From: Prescottella equi
GTDB lineage: Bacteria; Actinomycetota; Actinomycetes; Mycobacteriales; Mycobacteriaceae
Reading direction: 5' to 3'
Assembly (NCBI RefSeq): GCF_020171745.1
Contig: NZ_JAIVAH010000002.1
Coordinates: 1-64,000 of the forward strand
Length of the DNA stretch: 64,000 nt
Both the position numbers and the translations under genes were made by a program. Shown here one piece after another: positions 47,820 to 56,672 of this stretch; position 1 is the first letter of the stretch, and each line of letters starts with the position of its first letter. Below the pieces are notes generated by a model. It did no database searches. It saw nothing but the letters and a program-made list of their open reading frames with translations, and was not told where the DNA came from.

Positions 47820-49607
47820 GTGCGTGAGTATTCGGTTCCACAGTCGTTCACCATTCCGGAAGACGCGTCCATGGCCGACACTGTGTTCCGGTACGAAGCC
47901 GAGTGTCCGAACCTCGTGCCCTTCAAGAAGCCCGGCAACGGCGGCTGGGTAGACGTCACCGCGGCGGAGTTCGCCAAGCAGGTCAAGGCCGTCGCGAAGG
48001 GCCTGATGGCGTCCGGCATCGAACTCGGCGACCGCGTCGCGATCCTCTCGGGGACCCGTTACGAATGGGTCGTTCTCGACTACGCCATCTGGACCGCGGG
48101 CGGCTGCACCGTCGCGATCTACGACACGTCGTCCGCGGATCAGGCCCAATGGATCCTCGAGGACTCGGCAACGTCCTTACTCGTCGTCGAGACGTCGGCC
48201 CACGCGGAGACCGTCAAGGATGTCGCCGAGGCCGCCCCGGCCCTGCGCGAGGTCCTGCAGATCGAGGCCGGCGCACTCGACGAGCTGATCACTCGTGGTA
48301 GCGGCGTCAGCGACGACGCACTGCACGAGCGCCGGCACCAGGTGCGCGCTTCTTCGCCCGCGACGCTCATCTACACGTCCGGCACCACGGGTCGCCCCAA
48401 GGGCGTGCAACTGACCCACTCGAACTTCTACGCGGAGTCCGCGGCCGTGAAGATCGCGCTCGGCGACGCGATGCAGGAGGGCAAGCGCACCCTCATGTTC
48501 CTGCCGCTCGCGCACGTGTTCGCGCGGGCGATCTCGTTCGGCGCGTTCGACGCGAAGGTGACGGTCGCCCACACCTCCGACCTGACGACGCTGCTCGACC
48601 AGTTCGCGGTGTTCAAGCCGAACTTCATCCTGTCCGTCCCGCGCGTGTTCGAGAAGGTCTACAACTCGGCCAAGCAGAAGGCGGAGGACGGCGGCAAGGG
48701 CAAGATCTTCGCCAAGGCAGCCGAAACGGCCATCGCGTGGAGCGAGGCCCAGGAGACCGGCGGCGCCGGACTCGGTCTGCGCCTGCGCCACGCGCTGTTC
48801 GACAAGCTCGTGTACTCGAAGCTGCGGGTCGCGCTCGGCGGCGAGTGCGACCGCGCGGTCTCCGGCGGCGCCGCGCTCGGTGCCCGCCTCGGTCACTTCT
48901 TCCGCGGTGTCGGCGTCCCGGTGTACGAGGGCTACGGCCTCACCGAGACCAGCGCCGCCATCACGGTCAACACCACGCGCGACCAGAAGGTGGGCACGGT
49001 CGGCAAGCCGATCAACGGTCACGCCGCGAAGATCGCGGAGGACGGCGAACTGCTGGTACGCGGGCCCGTCGTGTTCGACGGCTACTGGCACAACGAGGCC
49101 GCGACCGCCGACGCGATCCGCGACGGCTGGTTCCACACCGGCGACCTCGGCTCGATCGACACCGAGGGCTACGTGTCGATCACCGGCCGCAAGAAGGAGA
49201 TCATCGTGACCGCCGGCGGCAAGAACGTGGCGCCGGCCGTGCTCGAGGACGCGCTGCGCGCCCACCCGCTGATCAGCCAATGCCTCGTCGTCGGTGACGC
49301 CAAGCCGTTCATCGGTGCACTCATCACCCTCGACCCGGAGTCGCTGCCGGGCTGGAAGGAACGCAAGGGCCTGGCCGCGGACACACCGATCGCCGAACTG
49401 GTCAAGCACCCCGACCTGATCGCCGAGATCGACTCCGCCGTCGTCGAGGGCAACCGCAAGGTGTCGAACCCCGAGCAGATCAAGAAGTACCGGATCCTCG
49501 AGGTCGACTTCACCGTCGAGACCGGCGAGCTGACGCCGACCCTCAAGCTCAAGCGCAACATCATCCACGAGCAGCACGCGGCGCTGATCGAGCGCATCTA
49601 CACGTAA
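47820..49607 (+). CDS. Long-chain acyl-CoA synthetase, FadD15-like
   Basis: AMP-forming acyl-CoA ligase of 595 residues that activates fatty acids via acyl-adenylate. The P-loop-like motif TSGTTGRPKG is at 186-195, EGYGLTETSAAI follows, and the C-terminal hinge TGDLGSIDTEGYVSITGRKKEII and catalytic Lys region (ELTPTLKLKR) are intact. The N-terminus MREYSVPQSFT and overall alignment resemble mycobacterial FadD15 from memory. GTG 47820 has GGAGGGG upstream. A short inverted repeat (47743-47758) overlaps a possible -35 box. A strong hairpin terminator follows. Confidence 0.9.
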   Translation: MREYSVPQSFTIPEDASMADTVFRYEAECPNLVPFKKPGNGGWVDVTAAEFAKQVKAVAKGLMASGIELGDRVAILSGTRYEWVVLDYAIWTAGGCTVAIYDTSSADQAQWILEDSATSLLVVETSAHAETVKDVAEAAPALREVLQIEAGALDELITRGSGVSDDALHERRHQVRASSPATLIYTSGTTGRPKGVQLTHSNFYAESAAVKIALGDAMQEGKRTLMFLPLAHVFARAISFGAFDAKVTVAHTSDLTTLLDQFAVFKPNFILSVPRVFEKVYNSAKQKAEDGGKGKIFAKAAETAIAWSEAQETGGAGLGLRLRHALFDKLVYSKLRVALGGECDRAVSGGAALGARLGHFFRGVGVPVYEGYGLTETSAAITVNTTRDQKVGTVGKPINGHAAKIAEDGELLVRGPVVFDGYWHNEAATADAIRDGWFHTGDLGSIDTEGYVSITGRKKEIIVTAGGKNVAPAVLEDALRAHPLISQCLVVGDAKPFIGALITLDPESLPGWKERKGLAADTPIAELVKHPDLIAEIDSAVVEGNRKVSNPEQIKKYRILEVDFTVETGELTPTLKLKRNIIHEQHAALIERIYT

Positions 49608-49622
49608 GCACGACAACGATTT

Positions 49623-49660
49623 CCGGGCCCGGACGCGACTCACATCGCGTCCGGGCCCGG
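49623..49660. terminator. Bidirectional hairpin after acyl-CoA synthetase
   Basis: Perfect 16-bp arms (49623-49638 and 49645-49660, GGGCCCGGACGC core) with a 6-nt loop, 15 bp after the synthetase stop and between convergent genes. There is no T-tract, so it resembles the stem-only terminators common in actinobacteria. Confidence 0.8.
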
Positions 49661-49691
49661 CTCGTATCGATAGGCCTTACACGGCGGGTTC

Positions 49692-50447
49692 CTACACGGC
49701 CGCCGCACCCAACAGCGCGCGGGCGACCGCGACGTCGCCGACGATGTCGACGCCGTCCAACGGCCGTCGACGCCACAGTGTCAGCAACAGGTCCTGCGCC
49801 GGACCCCGCAGCGCCACATCGGCTTTGCGATGTTCCCGGGTCACCGCGACCGATCCGCCGTCGAACGCGAGGTACCACTCGGCAGGAGCGGTGTCGGTGC
49901 CGTGCAGGTGGATCGTGCGGCCGCCGAGCGAGTCCGGGAACCTCCCGGCGCGACCCAGGCGAGGGAGGAAGACCGTGGTCCACTCGTCGACACCGTCGGC
50001 CGCCACTGCCGGAGCGAGGGCCGACGCGTCCGCCCCACCGCCCGCGCTGATCGCATCGGCGACGTCCATCCGGTGGACTGCGACCTCGTGCGCCTGCCGT
50101 CGGATCCACCACGAGACGGTTTTCGGGCCACCCATCGCCGCGACCGGCTGATCGACTCCGCGCCGATCGAACTCCGCCAGGACCGTGTCCAGGGCCGCGC
50201 GGTAGGCCGGGACACACTCGGGTCCCCGCGGCATGTCGCGGTCGCGGTGGATCACCTTCAGCGGCGCCTCGGGTTCCGCCCGCAGCACCGCTGCCACCCA
50301 CAGGTGCACCTCGCCGGTGTGCCGCAGCACGTCCTCGACAGTCCAGTCCGGCACCGTCGGCACCGGCTCGGCGAGGGCTTCCACCGGAGTGCTCGCGAGC
50401 AGGTCGCCCTGAGTGCGCAACACGGACAGCAGATCTGGGGTATCCAT
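49692..50447 (-). CDS. Mycothiol-dependent maleylpyruvate isomerase family protein
   Basis: MDMPI/DinB-like protein of 251 residues. The N-terminal four-helix bundle contains VPDWTVEDVLRHTGEVHLWVAA and WWIRRQAHEVAVHRMDVADA, whose histidines form the metal site of mycothiol-dependent enzymes. The C-terminal domain (GRTIHLHGTD, VALRGPAQDLLLTLWRR) is a sterol-carrier-like beta-sheet typical of the family. Activity may be isomerase or another mycothiol S-transferase reaction. ATG 50447 overlaps the hydrolase stop (TGATG); the frame upstream is antisense to other genes and not similar. Confidence 0.82.
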   Translation of the reverse strand: MDTPDLLSVLRTQGDLLASTPVEALAEPVPTVPDWTVEDVLRHTGEVHLWVAAVLRAEPEAPLKVIHRDRDMPRGPECVPAYRAALDTVLAEFDRRGVDQPVAAMGGPKTVSWWIRRQAHEVAVHRMDVADAISAGGGADASALAPAVAADGVDEWTTVFLPRLGRAGRFPDSLGGRTIHLHGTDTAPAEWYLAFDGGSVAVTREHRKADVALRGPAQDLLLTLWRRRPLDGVDIVGDVAVARALLGAAAV

Positions 50448-51091
50448 CAGCCCACGGTAGCGCCGAGAACGAACTGTGCAACGTCGTCGGCGACGGTGCG
50501 GTGGACCTTTTCGTGCAGCAGGTCGTGGCCGGTGTCGGCGTATTCCCGCAGTTCGAGTCCGGGAACCCCGGCGGACCACTCGCGGACACCGTCGATCGGG
50601 GCGAGTCGGTCGTCGACGCCGTGCACGGCCAGCACCGGGAATCCCGGGTCCGCGAAGTCCGACGTCTCACCGTGCTGCACAACGGACTTGGGGGTTCCGC
50701 AGAGCACGGCCGCACGGAACGGCGCGAGACCGCGTCGCAGCAGGGTGACGGCGACGGCGGCGCCGAGCGAATGCCCCATGATCGCCAGCGGCAGGCGGGG
50801 ACGGTCGTCGACGGCGAGTCCGGTCAGCCGGGCGGCATCGTCCGCCAGGTCGGTGACGGCGCCGGGCGTGCCGGGAGTGCCCTCCGACAGTCCGTGCCCG
50901 GCCTGGTCGATGCCCCACATCTCGATGTCGTGGTCGGCGAGCCTCGCGGCGAACCGGTGGTAGTGACCGGTGTGCTGGCCCATCCCGTGCAGGAACACCA
51001 GCCCGGCGCGGGGCCGGCGGTCCCCGGCGAGCGGCCAGCGGCGGTAGTGGATCTGTCCGGTAGCCCCGGCGAAGAACGGCATGGGACCCAT
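50447..51091 (-). CDS. Alpha/beta hydrolase (monoacylglycerol lipase-like)
   Basis: Serine hydrolase of about 214 residues. HGMGQHTGHYHRF forms the oxyanion loop, the nucleophile elbow is MGHSLGAA, the acid is in VHGVDDRLAP, and the catalytic His is in DTGHDLLHE. The pattern is that of monoglyceride lipase/lysophospholipase-like esterases. The start is uncertain: ATGs at 51112, 51091 and 51082 all precede the fold without a clear ribosome site. It is the upstream member of a two-gene operon with the mycothiol-isomerase-family gene. Confidence 0.85.
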   Translation of the reverse strand: MGPMPFFAGATGQIHYRRWPLAGDRRPRAGLVFLHGMGQHTGHYHRFAARLADHDIEMWGIDQAGHGLSEGTPGTPGAVTDLADDAARLTGLAVDDRPRLPLAIMGHSLGAAVAVTLLRRGLAPFRAAVLCGTPKSVVQHGETSDFADPGFPVLAVHGVDDRLAPIDGVREWSAGVPGLELREYADTGHDLLHEKVHRTVADDVAQFVLGATVG

Positions 51092-51182
51092 TGTCCCGGC
51101 ACCGTTCGCCATCCGCGCGCACCTCCCCCACCTGTCGGCCTGCGATGGCACAATCGCCCGAACCGACCGGCAAGGGGGCGTG

Positions 51183-54100
51183 ATGTTCCTGCTCGACGAC
51201 GTGATCGTGTACAGCACCGGGGATCTGACCGTGGCGGCCACGTGCGAGTTCGCACTGTTGCGGCAGCTCGACGGGCTGCTCGGGTTCGCCCCCGGGACGC
51301 CGGGGGCGGCGGCCGACCCCATGCTGCAGCGCGCGTCGCAGCTCGGTGCGGCGCACGAGCGCCGGGTCCTCGACGACTTCGCGGCCCGCTACGGGCCGGT
51401 CGAGACCATCACTCGGCCCGAGTACACGGCCGTCGGGTTGTACGACGCGCACCGCGACACCATCGCTGCGGCACTCGCCGGGGCTCCCGTGATCCACCAG
51501 GGCACGTTCTTCGACGGCCGGTTCCTCGGGTTCTGCGACTTCCTGGTCCGGGAGGCCGAGGACAGCGCTGCCTACACGGTGTACGACGCGAAACTGTCGC
51601 GCCACGTGGAGGTTTCCGCGCTGCTCCAGCTGGCGGCGTATGCCGACGCGCTCGACGCCGCGGGCATCCGCCCTGCGGATGAGGTGCACCTGCTGCTCGG
51701 TGACGGCGCGGACTCGGTGCACGCGCTGGCCGACCTCGTCCCGATGTACCGGGCACGTCGGGCGGCACTGCAGCGCGTCCTCGACGAACACCGGGCCGAC
51801 GACGCACCCGTCGAGTGGGGCGACGAGCGGTACTTCGCGTGTGGTCGGTGCGAGACGTGTGCCCCCGAGATCGAGAGTCGTCGCGATCCCCTGTTGGTGG
51901 CAGGAATTCGCGCGAGCAGCCGGGAGAAGCTCGTGTCCGGCGGGGTCACGACGATCGACGCGTTGGCCGCGAGGAAGGCAGCCGTTCCGGGCCTGTCCGC
52001 GGCGACGCTCGCCGCCCTGCGGGCCCAGGCCGCGATCCAAGTCCGCAGCGAGACGTCCGGCACGACCGAGTACGAGATCTTCGATCCCGCCGCGCTGGCC
52101 GCGCTGCCGCAGCCCGATCCGGGCGACATCTACTTCGACTTCGAGGGTGACCCGCTGTGGGCCGAATCGGGGTCGACCGAGTGGGGCCTGGAGTATCTCT
52201 TCGGTGTCCTGCAGGAGCCCGAGGCGGGAGGCACGCCGCTGTTCCGCCCGTTCTGGGCGCACGATCGAACCGAGGAACGCCGCGCGCTGTCCGCCTTCCT
52301 CGACTACGTCCGGGAACGACGCGCCGCGCACCCCGGGATGCACGTCTACCACTACGCGGCGTACGAGAAGTCCGCGCTGCTGCGCCTCGCGGCACGCCAC
52401 GGCGTCGGCGAGGAGGTCGTCGACGAACTGCTGCGTGACGGGGTGCTGGTGGACCTCTACCCGATCGTCCGCGCATCGCTTCGCGTCGGCGAACGCTCGT
52501 ACAGCATCAAGAAACTCGAGCCGCTGTACACGGGCGAGAGCCTGCGCGACAACGACGTCACCACCGCGGCCGACTCCGTCGTCGCGTACGCCCGCTACTG
52601 CGACCTGCGCGATCGGGGTCGGCCCGACGAGGCCGACGGGGTGCTCCGCGAGATTCGCGACTACAACGAGGACGACTGCGTCTCCACCCGGGAACTACGC
52701 AACTGGCTGCTGGCCCGCGCCGCCGAGCACGGCGTTCTCCCGCACCCGCACGAAACCTCGCCGTTCACAACCGAACCGGAGGAGGACAGCGCCGCCGAAC
52801 GTACCCTGCGCGGCTTCGCGGGCGACGGTCCGGCCGCGACACGGACCGCCGACCAGCAGGCAGCGGCGCTCACGGCTGCCGCCGTCGGATATCACCGGCG
52901 CGAGCGGAAGCCGTTCTGGTGGTCGCACTTCGCGCGGCTCACCGATCCGGTCGACGACTGGCCCGACACCCGCGACGTGCTGGTGGTGAGCCACGCGGAG
53001 GTGGTGCAGGGCTGGCACAAGAGCACGCCCAAGCAGCGGAAGCTGCGCCGACATGTCCGGCTCACCGGCACCTTCGGCACGGGCAGCACGATCCGGACCG
53101 GCGCGGAGGTGTTCCCGCTGTACGAGCAGGCGGTTCCCGGTGCCAAGACCTCGGCGCGTCCCGGCGGACGCGCCTGGTCGACGGCCGTCGTGCTGTCGGT
53201 GGCCACGGATGCGAGCTTCAACGATGTGGTGGTCGTCGAGGAGTTGCTCACCGGCGACGTCGAATACGACGCCACACCGATGGCGCTGGCCCCCGGGCAC
53301 CCGATCGCGACGGTCCGGATCGAGCGCGCCATCGAAGAGTTCGCGGGGGCCACGGCGGCCGCGCTGCCCGACCTGCCCGCGAACGCTGCAACGGACATAC
53401 TGCGCCGGGTGCCACCGCGTCTGCGCAGCGGATCCGGGTTGCCGGCGATCGCGGGATCCGACCCCGCCACCGCCATCGCCACCGCGCTCGTCGACCTCGA
53501 TGATTCGTACCTTGCGGTTCAGGGGCCGCCGGGAACCGGAAAGACCTTCACCGGGGGCCGGGTCGTCGCGCGCCTCGTCGCCGAACACGGATGGCGGATC
53601 GGGGTGGTCGCGCAGTCCCACTCGGTGGTGGAGAACATGCTCGACGCGGTCGTCGACGCGGGACTCGACGGCTCGCTGGTCGCGAAGAAGGCCGACCCGG
53701 CGCCGAGCCGGCGATGGACCGCGATCACCACCACCGACTATCCGGGCTTCCTCGCCGCCGCCGGCGGGTGTGTCATCGGCGGAACGGCCTGGGACTTCGC
53801 GCATTCCGACCGCGTGCCGGTCGGAAGCCTCGACCTCCTGGTGATCGACGAGGCCGGCCAGTTCTCGCTCGCGAACACGATCGCGGTGAGCGCGGCCGCG
53901 CGCCGGCTACTCCTTCTCGGCGATCCGCAGCAGCTTCCTCAGGTCAGTCAGGGCACCCATCCCGAACCGGTCGACGAGTCCGCGCTGGGATGGCTCGCGG
54001 CCGAGCACGACGCCCTGCCGCCCGACCGTGGATACTTCCTCGAACGCACGTGGCGCATGCATCCCACGCTGTGCGAGCGGGTGTCACAGCTGTCCTACGG

Positions 54101-54716
54101 CGGCCGACTCCACTCGGAGGAACCCGTGACGACCGCGCGAGACCTCGCTGGTGTCGAACCCGGTGTGCGCACCGAGATCGTCGAGCACGTCGGAAGATCG
54201 ACCGATTCCCCCGAGGAGGCGGCGACGATCGTGGCCGAGATCCGGTCGCTGCTCGGCCGGGAGTGGACCGATCCCACCGCCTTCGACGGCACCCGGCCGC
54301 TCGGTCAGGCCGACGTCCTCGTCGTGGCGCCCTTCAACGCGCAGGTCGCGCTGCTCCGGACTGCCCTCGCGGGTGCGGGACTACCCGACGTCCTCGTCGG
54401 GACCGTCGACAAGTTCCAGGGCCGCCAGGCTGCCGTCGTCCTCGTGTCGATGACCGCGTCGACGGCCGACGACGCCCCCCGCGGAATGTCGTTCCTGTTG
54501 TCCCGCAACCGGCTGAACGTCGCGGTGTCGCGCGGCAAGTGGTGCGCGATCGTGGTGCGGTCACACACGTTCACGCACTACCTGCCGCCCACCCCCACCG
54601 CCCTCGCCGAACTGGGGGCGTTCCTGCGACTGGCCCCGGAGCCGGCCGAGGATCGCGGCGGGGCCCACGAACAGGATCGGCTCGGTCAGCCGAAGCACAT
54701 GCCTTCACCGCGATAG
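51183..54716 (+). CDS. TM0106-type RecB-like nuclease fused to UPF1-like SF1 helicase
   Basis: Giant protein of 1177 residues. The N-terminal half is a RecB/TM0106-like nuclease. It has a PD-(D/E)xK-type core around YTVYDAKLSR, a cysteine cluster (FACGRCETC) that probably binds an iron-sulfur cluster, and an RNase-H-like segment (DIYFDFEGDPLW, MHVYHYAAYEK). The C-terminal half is a UPF1/DNA2-like superfamily 1 helicase: Walker A GPPGTGKT at 781-788, Walker B LLVIDEAGQ with Asp889, GDPQQLPQ, VDKFQG and SRNRLNVAVSRGK. The fusion suggests combined unwinding and cleavage of branched nucleic acids. It is not embedded in a defence island here. The 3' end overlaps the convergent PLP enzyme by 31 bp. 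Confidence 0.85.
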   Translation: MFLLDDVIVYSTGDLTVAATCEFALLRQLDGLLGFAPGTPGAAADPMLQRASQLGAAHERRVLDDFAARYGPVETITRPEYTAVGLYDAHRDTIAAALAGAPVIHQGTFFDGRFLGFCDFLVREAEDSAAYTVYDAKLSRHVEVSALLQLAAYADALDAAGIRPADEVHLLLGDGADSVHALADLVPMYRARRAALQRVLDEHRADDAPVEWGDERYFACGRCETCAPEIESRRDPLLVAGIRASSREKLVSGGVTTIDALAARKAAVPGLSAATLAALRAQAAIQVRSETSGTTEYEIFDPAALAALPQPDPGDIYFDFEGDPLWAESGSTEWGLEYLFGVLQEPEAGGTPLFRPFWAHDRTEERRALSAFLDYVRERRAAHPGMHVYHYAAYEKSALLRLAARHGVGEEVVDELLRDGVLVDLYPIVRASLRVGERSYSIKKLEPLYTGESLRDNDVTTAADSVVAYARYCDLRDRGRPDEADGVLREIRDYNEDDCVSTRELRNWLLARAAEHGVLPHPHETSPFTTEPEEDSAAERTLRGFAGDGPAATRTADQQAAALTAAAVGYHRRERKPFWWSHFARLTDPVDDWPDTRDVLVVSHAEVVQGWHKSTPKQRKLRRHVRLTGTFGTGSTIRTGAEVFPLYEQAVPGAKTSARPGGRAWSTAVVLSVATDASFNDVVVVEELLTGDVEYDATPMALAPGHPIATVRIERAIEEFAGATAAALPDLPANAATDILRRVPPRLRSGSGLPAIAGSDPATAIATALVDLDDSYLAVQGPPGTGKTFTGGRVVARLVAEHGWRIGVVAQSHSVVENMLDAVVDAGLDGSLVAKKADPAPSRRWTAITTTDYPGFLAAAGGCVIGGTAWDFAHSDRVPVGSLDLLVIDEAGQFSLANTIAVSAAARRLLLLGDPQQLPQVSQGTHPEPVDESALGWLAAEHDALPPDRGYFLERTWRMHPTLCERVSQLSYGGRLHSEEPVTTARDLAGVEPGVRTEIVEHVGRSTDSPEEAATIVAEIRSLLGREWTDPTAFDGTRPLGQADVLVVAPFNAQVALLRTALAGAGLPDVLVGTVDKFQGRQAAVVLVSMTASTADDAPRGMSFLLSRNRLNVAVSRGKWCAIVVRSHTFTHYLPPTPTALAELGAFLRLAPEPAEDRGGAHEQDRLGQPKHMPSPR

Positions 54717-55864
54717 GTCGGGGTCGCCGTCGCATGCCCGTCCTCGTCCACGAGATGGATCTCGGTGAAGCGCTCGCACAGTTCACCGGCCTTCGCGTGG
54801 CGGAACCACACCCGGTCCCCCACCGCGAGTTCGGCCGCGGCGGCACCCGTCACCGGGGTCTGCACCTCGCCGGCGCCCTCGTTGCGCAGCAACTTCAGAC
54901 CGCCCGGCCACACGGGCGTGGGCACCCGAGTCTTCCCGGCCGGACCCGAGGCGATGTACCCGCCACCGAACAGCGTGGTGATCTTCGAAGTCGGCTTGCG
55001 CAGCGCGGGCAGCGCGAAGAACATGGCCGGTCGCGGCGTGAAGGAGTGGTAGCGGTCGAACAGTGTGGGCACGTACAGGCCGGAGCCCGCGGTGACCTCG
55101 GTGACGACCGAATCGGCCGCGCTCACCTCGAGCGAGCCCGTGCCGCCACTGTTGACGATTTCGAGCTTGCCGACCTCCACGGTGACGGCGTCGACGACCG
55201 CCGTTCGCCGCGTGGACAGTTCGGCCGCCGACGCCTTCTTCACCATCCGGACGGCGAAACTGGTGTCGGGCAGCCCGGCGATCTGTGCCTCGTAGAACAT
55301 GACACCGACGACGGCGAACCCCCGATCCGCCGCGGTGCGGGCGAGTCGGGCCACCTGAGCGGGCTCACGCAGCGGCGACCGGCGCACCCCGAGATGCGCG
55401 GGACCGAGCCGGAGCGACGCGTCGACGTCGAGGCAGATCCTCGGTCGCACGCGGTCGGAGCCGACCGCGTCCCGGACGACGTCCAACTGCGCGACGTCGT
55501 CGACCATCAGGGTGATGCGATCGAGAAGGGCACTGTCGGAACCCAACTCCGCGAGCGCGGCCCGGTCTACCGTGGGATAGCCCATCAGCACGTCCTCCGC
55601 ACCCTGCCGAGCGAGCCAGATGGCCTCGCGCAGCGAGTACGACATGATGCCCCGGAAACCACCCGCCGCGGTCAGACCGGAGCCGAGCGCGATCTCGAGG
55701 ACGGCGCGGCACCGCACCGACTTGCTCGCGACCCGTACCGGCGTACCCTCCGCGCGCCGGACCAGGTCTTCGGCGTTCGTGCGCAACGTCGCGAGATCGA
55801 GTGCCGCCAAAGGCGGATCCAGGCTCGCGGTCGCGGCGGTGAGACGGTCGATCGTCGCAGTCAC
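54686..55864 (-). CDS. Amino acid deaminase/aldolase (PLP, alanine-racemase fold)
   Basis: Fold-type III PLP enzyme of 392 residues similar to D-threonine aldolase and D-serine dehydratase-like proteins. The PLP-Lys segment is VRVASKSVRCRAVLEIAL; SGGTGSLEV and HSFTPRPAMFFALP belong to the C-terminal beta domain, which carries a metal site in DSD/DTA enzymes. WFRHAKAGELCERFTEIHLV near the C-terminus contains likely metal His and Cys. GTG 55864 lies 59 bp after the TetR stop, so both may be one operon. A TetR/PLP-enzyme pair next to a lactone oxidase recurs in mycobacteria. The substrate is not known. Confidence 0.85.
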   Translation of the reverse strand: MTATIDRLTAATASLDPPLAALDLATLRTNAEDLVRRAEGTPVRVASKSVRCRAVLEIALGSGLTAAGGFRGIMSYSLREAIWLARQGAEDVLMGYPTVDRAALAELGSDSALLDRITLMVDDVAQLDVVRDAVGSDRVRPRICLDVDASLRLGPAHLGVRRSPLREPAQVARLARTAADRGFAVVGVMFYEAQIAGLPDTSFAVRMVKKASAAELSTRRTAVVDAVTVEVGKLEIVNSGGTGSLEVSAADSVVTEVTAGSGLYVPTLFDRYHSFTPRPAMFFALPALRKPTSKITTLFGGGYIASGPAGKTRVPTPVWPGGLKLLRNEGAGEVQTPVTGAAAAELAVGDRVWFRHAKAGELCERFTEIHLVDEDGHATATPTYRGEGMCFG

Positions 55865-55923
55865 ATCAGTTCCGTTCGTCAGTCCCGTCGATCACGCGGG
55901 TGGCAGGCGTCCGGATCAGTCGA

Positions 55924-56595
55924 TCACTCTGCTGAACGATTGTCCAGGTCTGAGCCTGCCTCGACCGCCTTGCTTCCGACGATGCGGACCAGATCGTCGA
56001 GTTCGGTGAGGATCGCGGCGCTGTCGCGATCGACCAGCCAGCGGAGCACGATGCCGTCGATGACGGCGAGCGCGAAACGTGCGATCGCCTCGACCGGTTC
56101 CGTCCACGTGCAGCCCGTGCGACGAACGCTCTCCTCGAGGAAGACCGTCGCCTCGATGTCCATGACCCGGTACTGCTCGTCCGCGACACTCCCGGCGAGC
56201 GGCGCGCCCGCGGCACGGTGCCGCAGGGCATAAGCGGTGATCTCGTAGGTGAGCAACTGACGATCGGCCGTGGCCTCGATCAGCGGCCACATTCCGGTCA
56301 GGCCCGTATGAAGGACCTCGCGCAGGTCACGCAGCCCACTGAGTTCCTGCGAGTCCCACACCGATGCGAAGGCCTCGCGCATCCCGCCGGAGAGTTGCAG
56401 CACCAGGCTCTCGGCCATCGCTGCGACCAGCGCTTCCTTGCTCTCGAAGCAGTAGTGCACCACGCCGAGAGAGACACCCGCTTCCTCGGCGACGGCACGG
56501 ATCGTGACCGCAGCGATCCCACCCCGCTCGGCAATGTTCAACGCCGCTTCGACGAGTTGGGCGCGGCGCTCTTCCGCTGGAAGCCGATTCAACAT
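55924..56595 (-). CDS. TetR-family transcriptional regulator
   Basis: Repressor-type protein of 223 residues. The helix-turn-helix comprises RRAQLVEAALNIAERGG and VTIRAVAEEAGVSLGVVHYCFESKEAL. The C-terminal helices (LLTYEITAYALRHRA, EAIARFALAVIDGIVLRWLVD) form the ligand pocket and dimer interface. ATG 56595 is chosen because the frame upstream overlaps the intergenic operator and has no similarity. The gene is divergent from the FAD lactone oxidase; the 77-bp gap holds an 18-nt palindrome at 56640-56657. It likely represses both directions until an inducer binds. Confidence 0.9.
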   Translation of the reverse strand: MLNRLPAEERRAQLVEAALNIAERGGIAAVTIRAVAEEAGVSLGVVHYCFESKEALVAAMAESLVLQLSGGMREAFASVWDSQELSGLRDLREVLHTGLTGMWPLIEATADRQLLTYEITAYALRHRAAGAPLAGSVADEQYRVMDIEATVFLEESVRRTGCTWTEPVEAIARFALAVIDGIVLRWLVDRDSAAILTELDDLVRIVGSKAVEAGSDLDNRSAE

Positions 56596-56639
56596 CCCAT
56601 GATCGTAAAACCCGGAGACGAATTTTCGTGTCTCATTTG

Positions 56640-56657
56640 CCTGGACGCTCGTCCAGG
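56640..56657. promoter_or_regulatory. Palindromic operator, TetR-type
   Basis: CCTGGACG-CT-CGTCCAGG, a perfect 8-bp inverted repeat with 2-bp spacer, lies midway between the divergent TetR and lactone-oxidase starts (15 bp before the oxidase ATG). A TGGACG/CGTCCA core is common in TetR-family operators. Confidence 0.65.
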
Positions 56658-56672
56658 TGAATAGTTGCGGGA

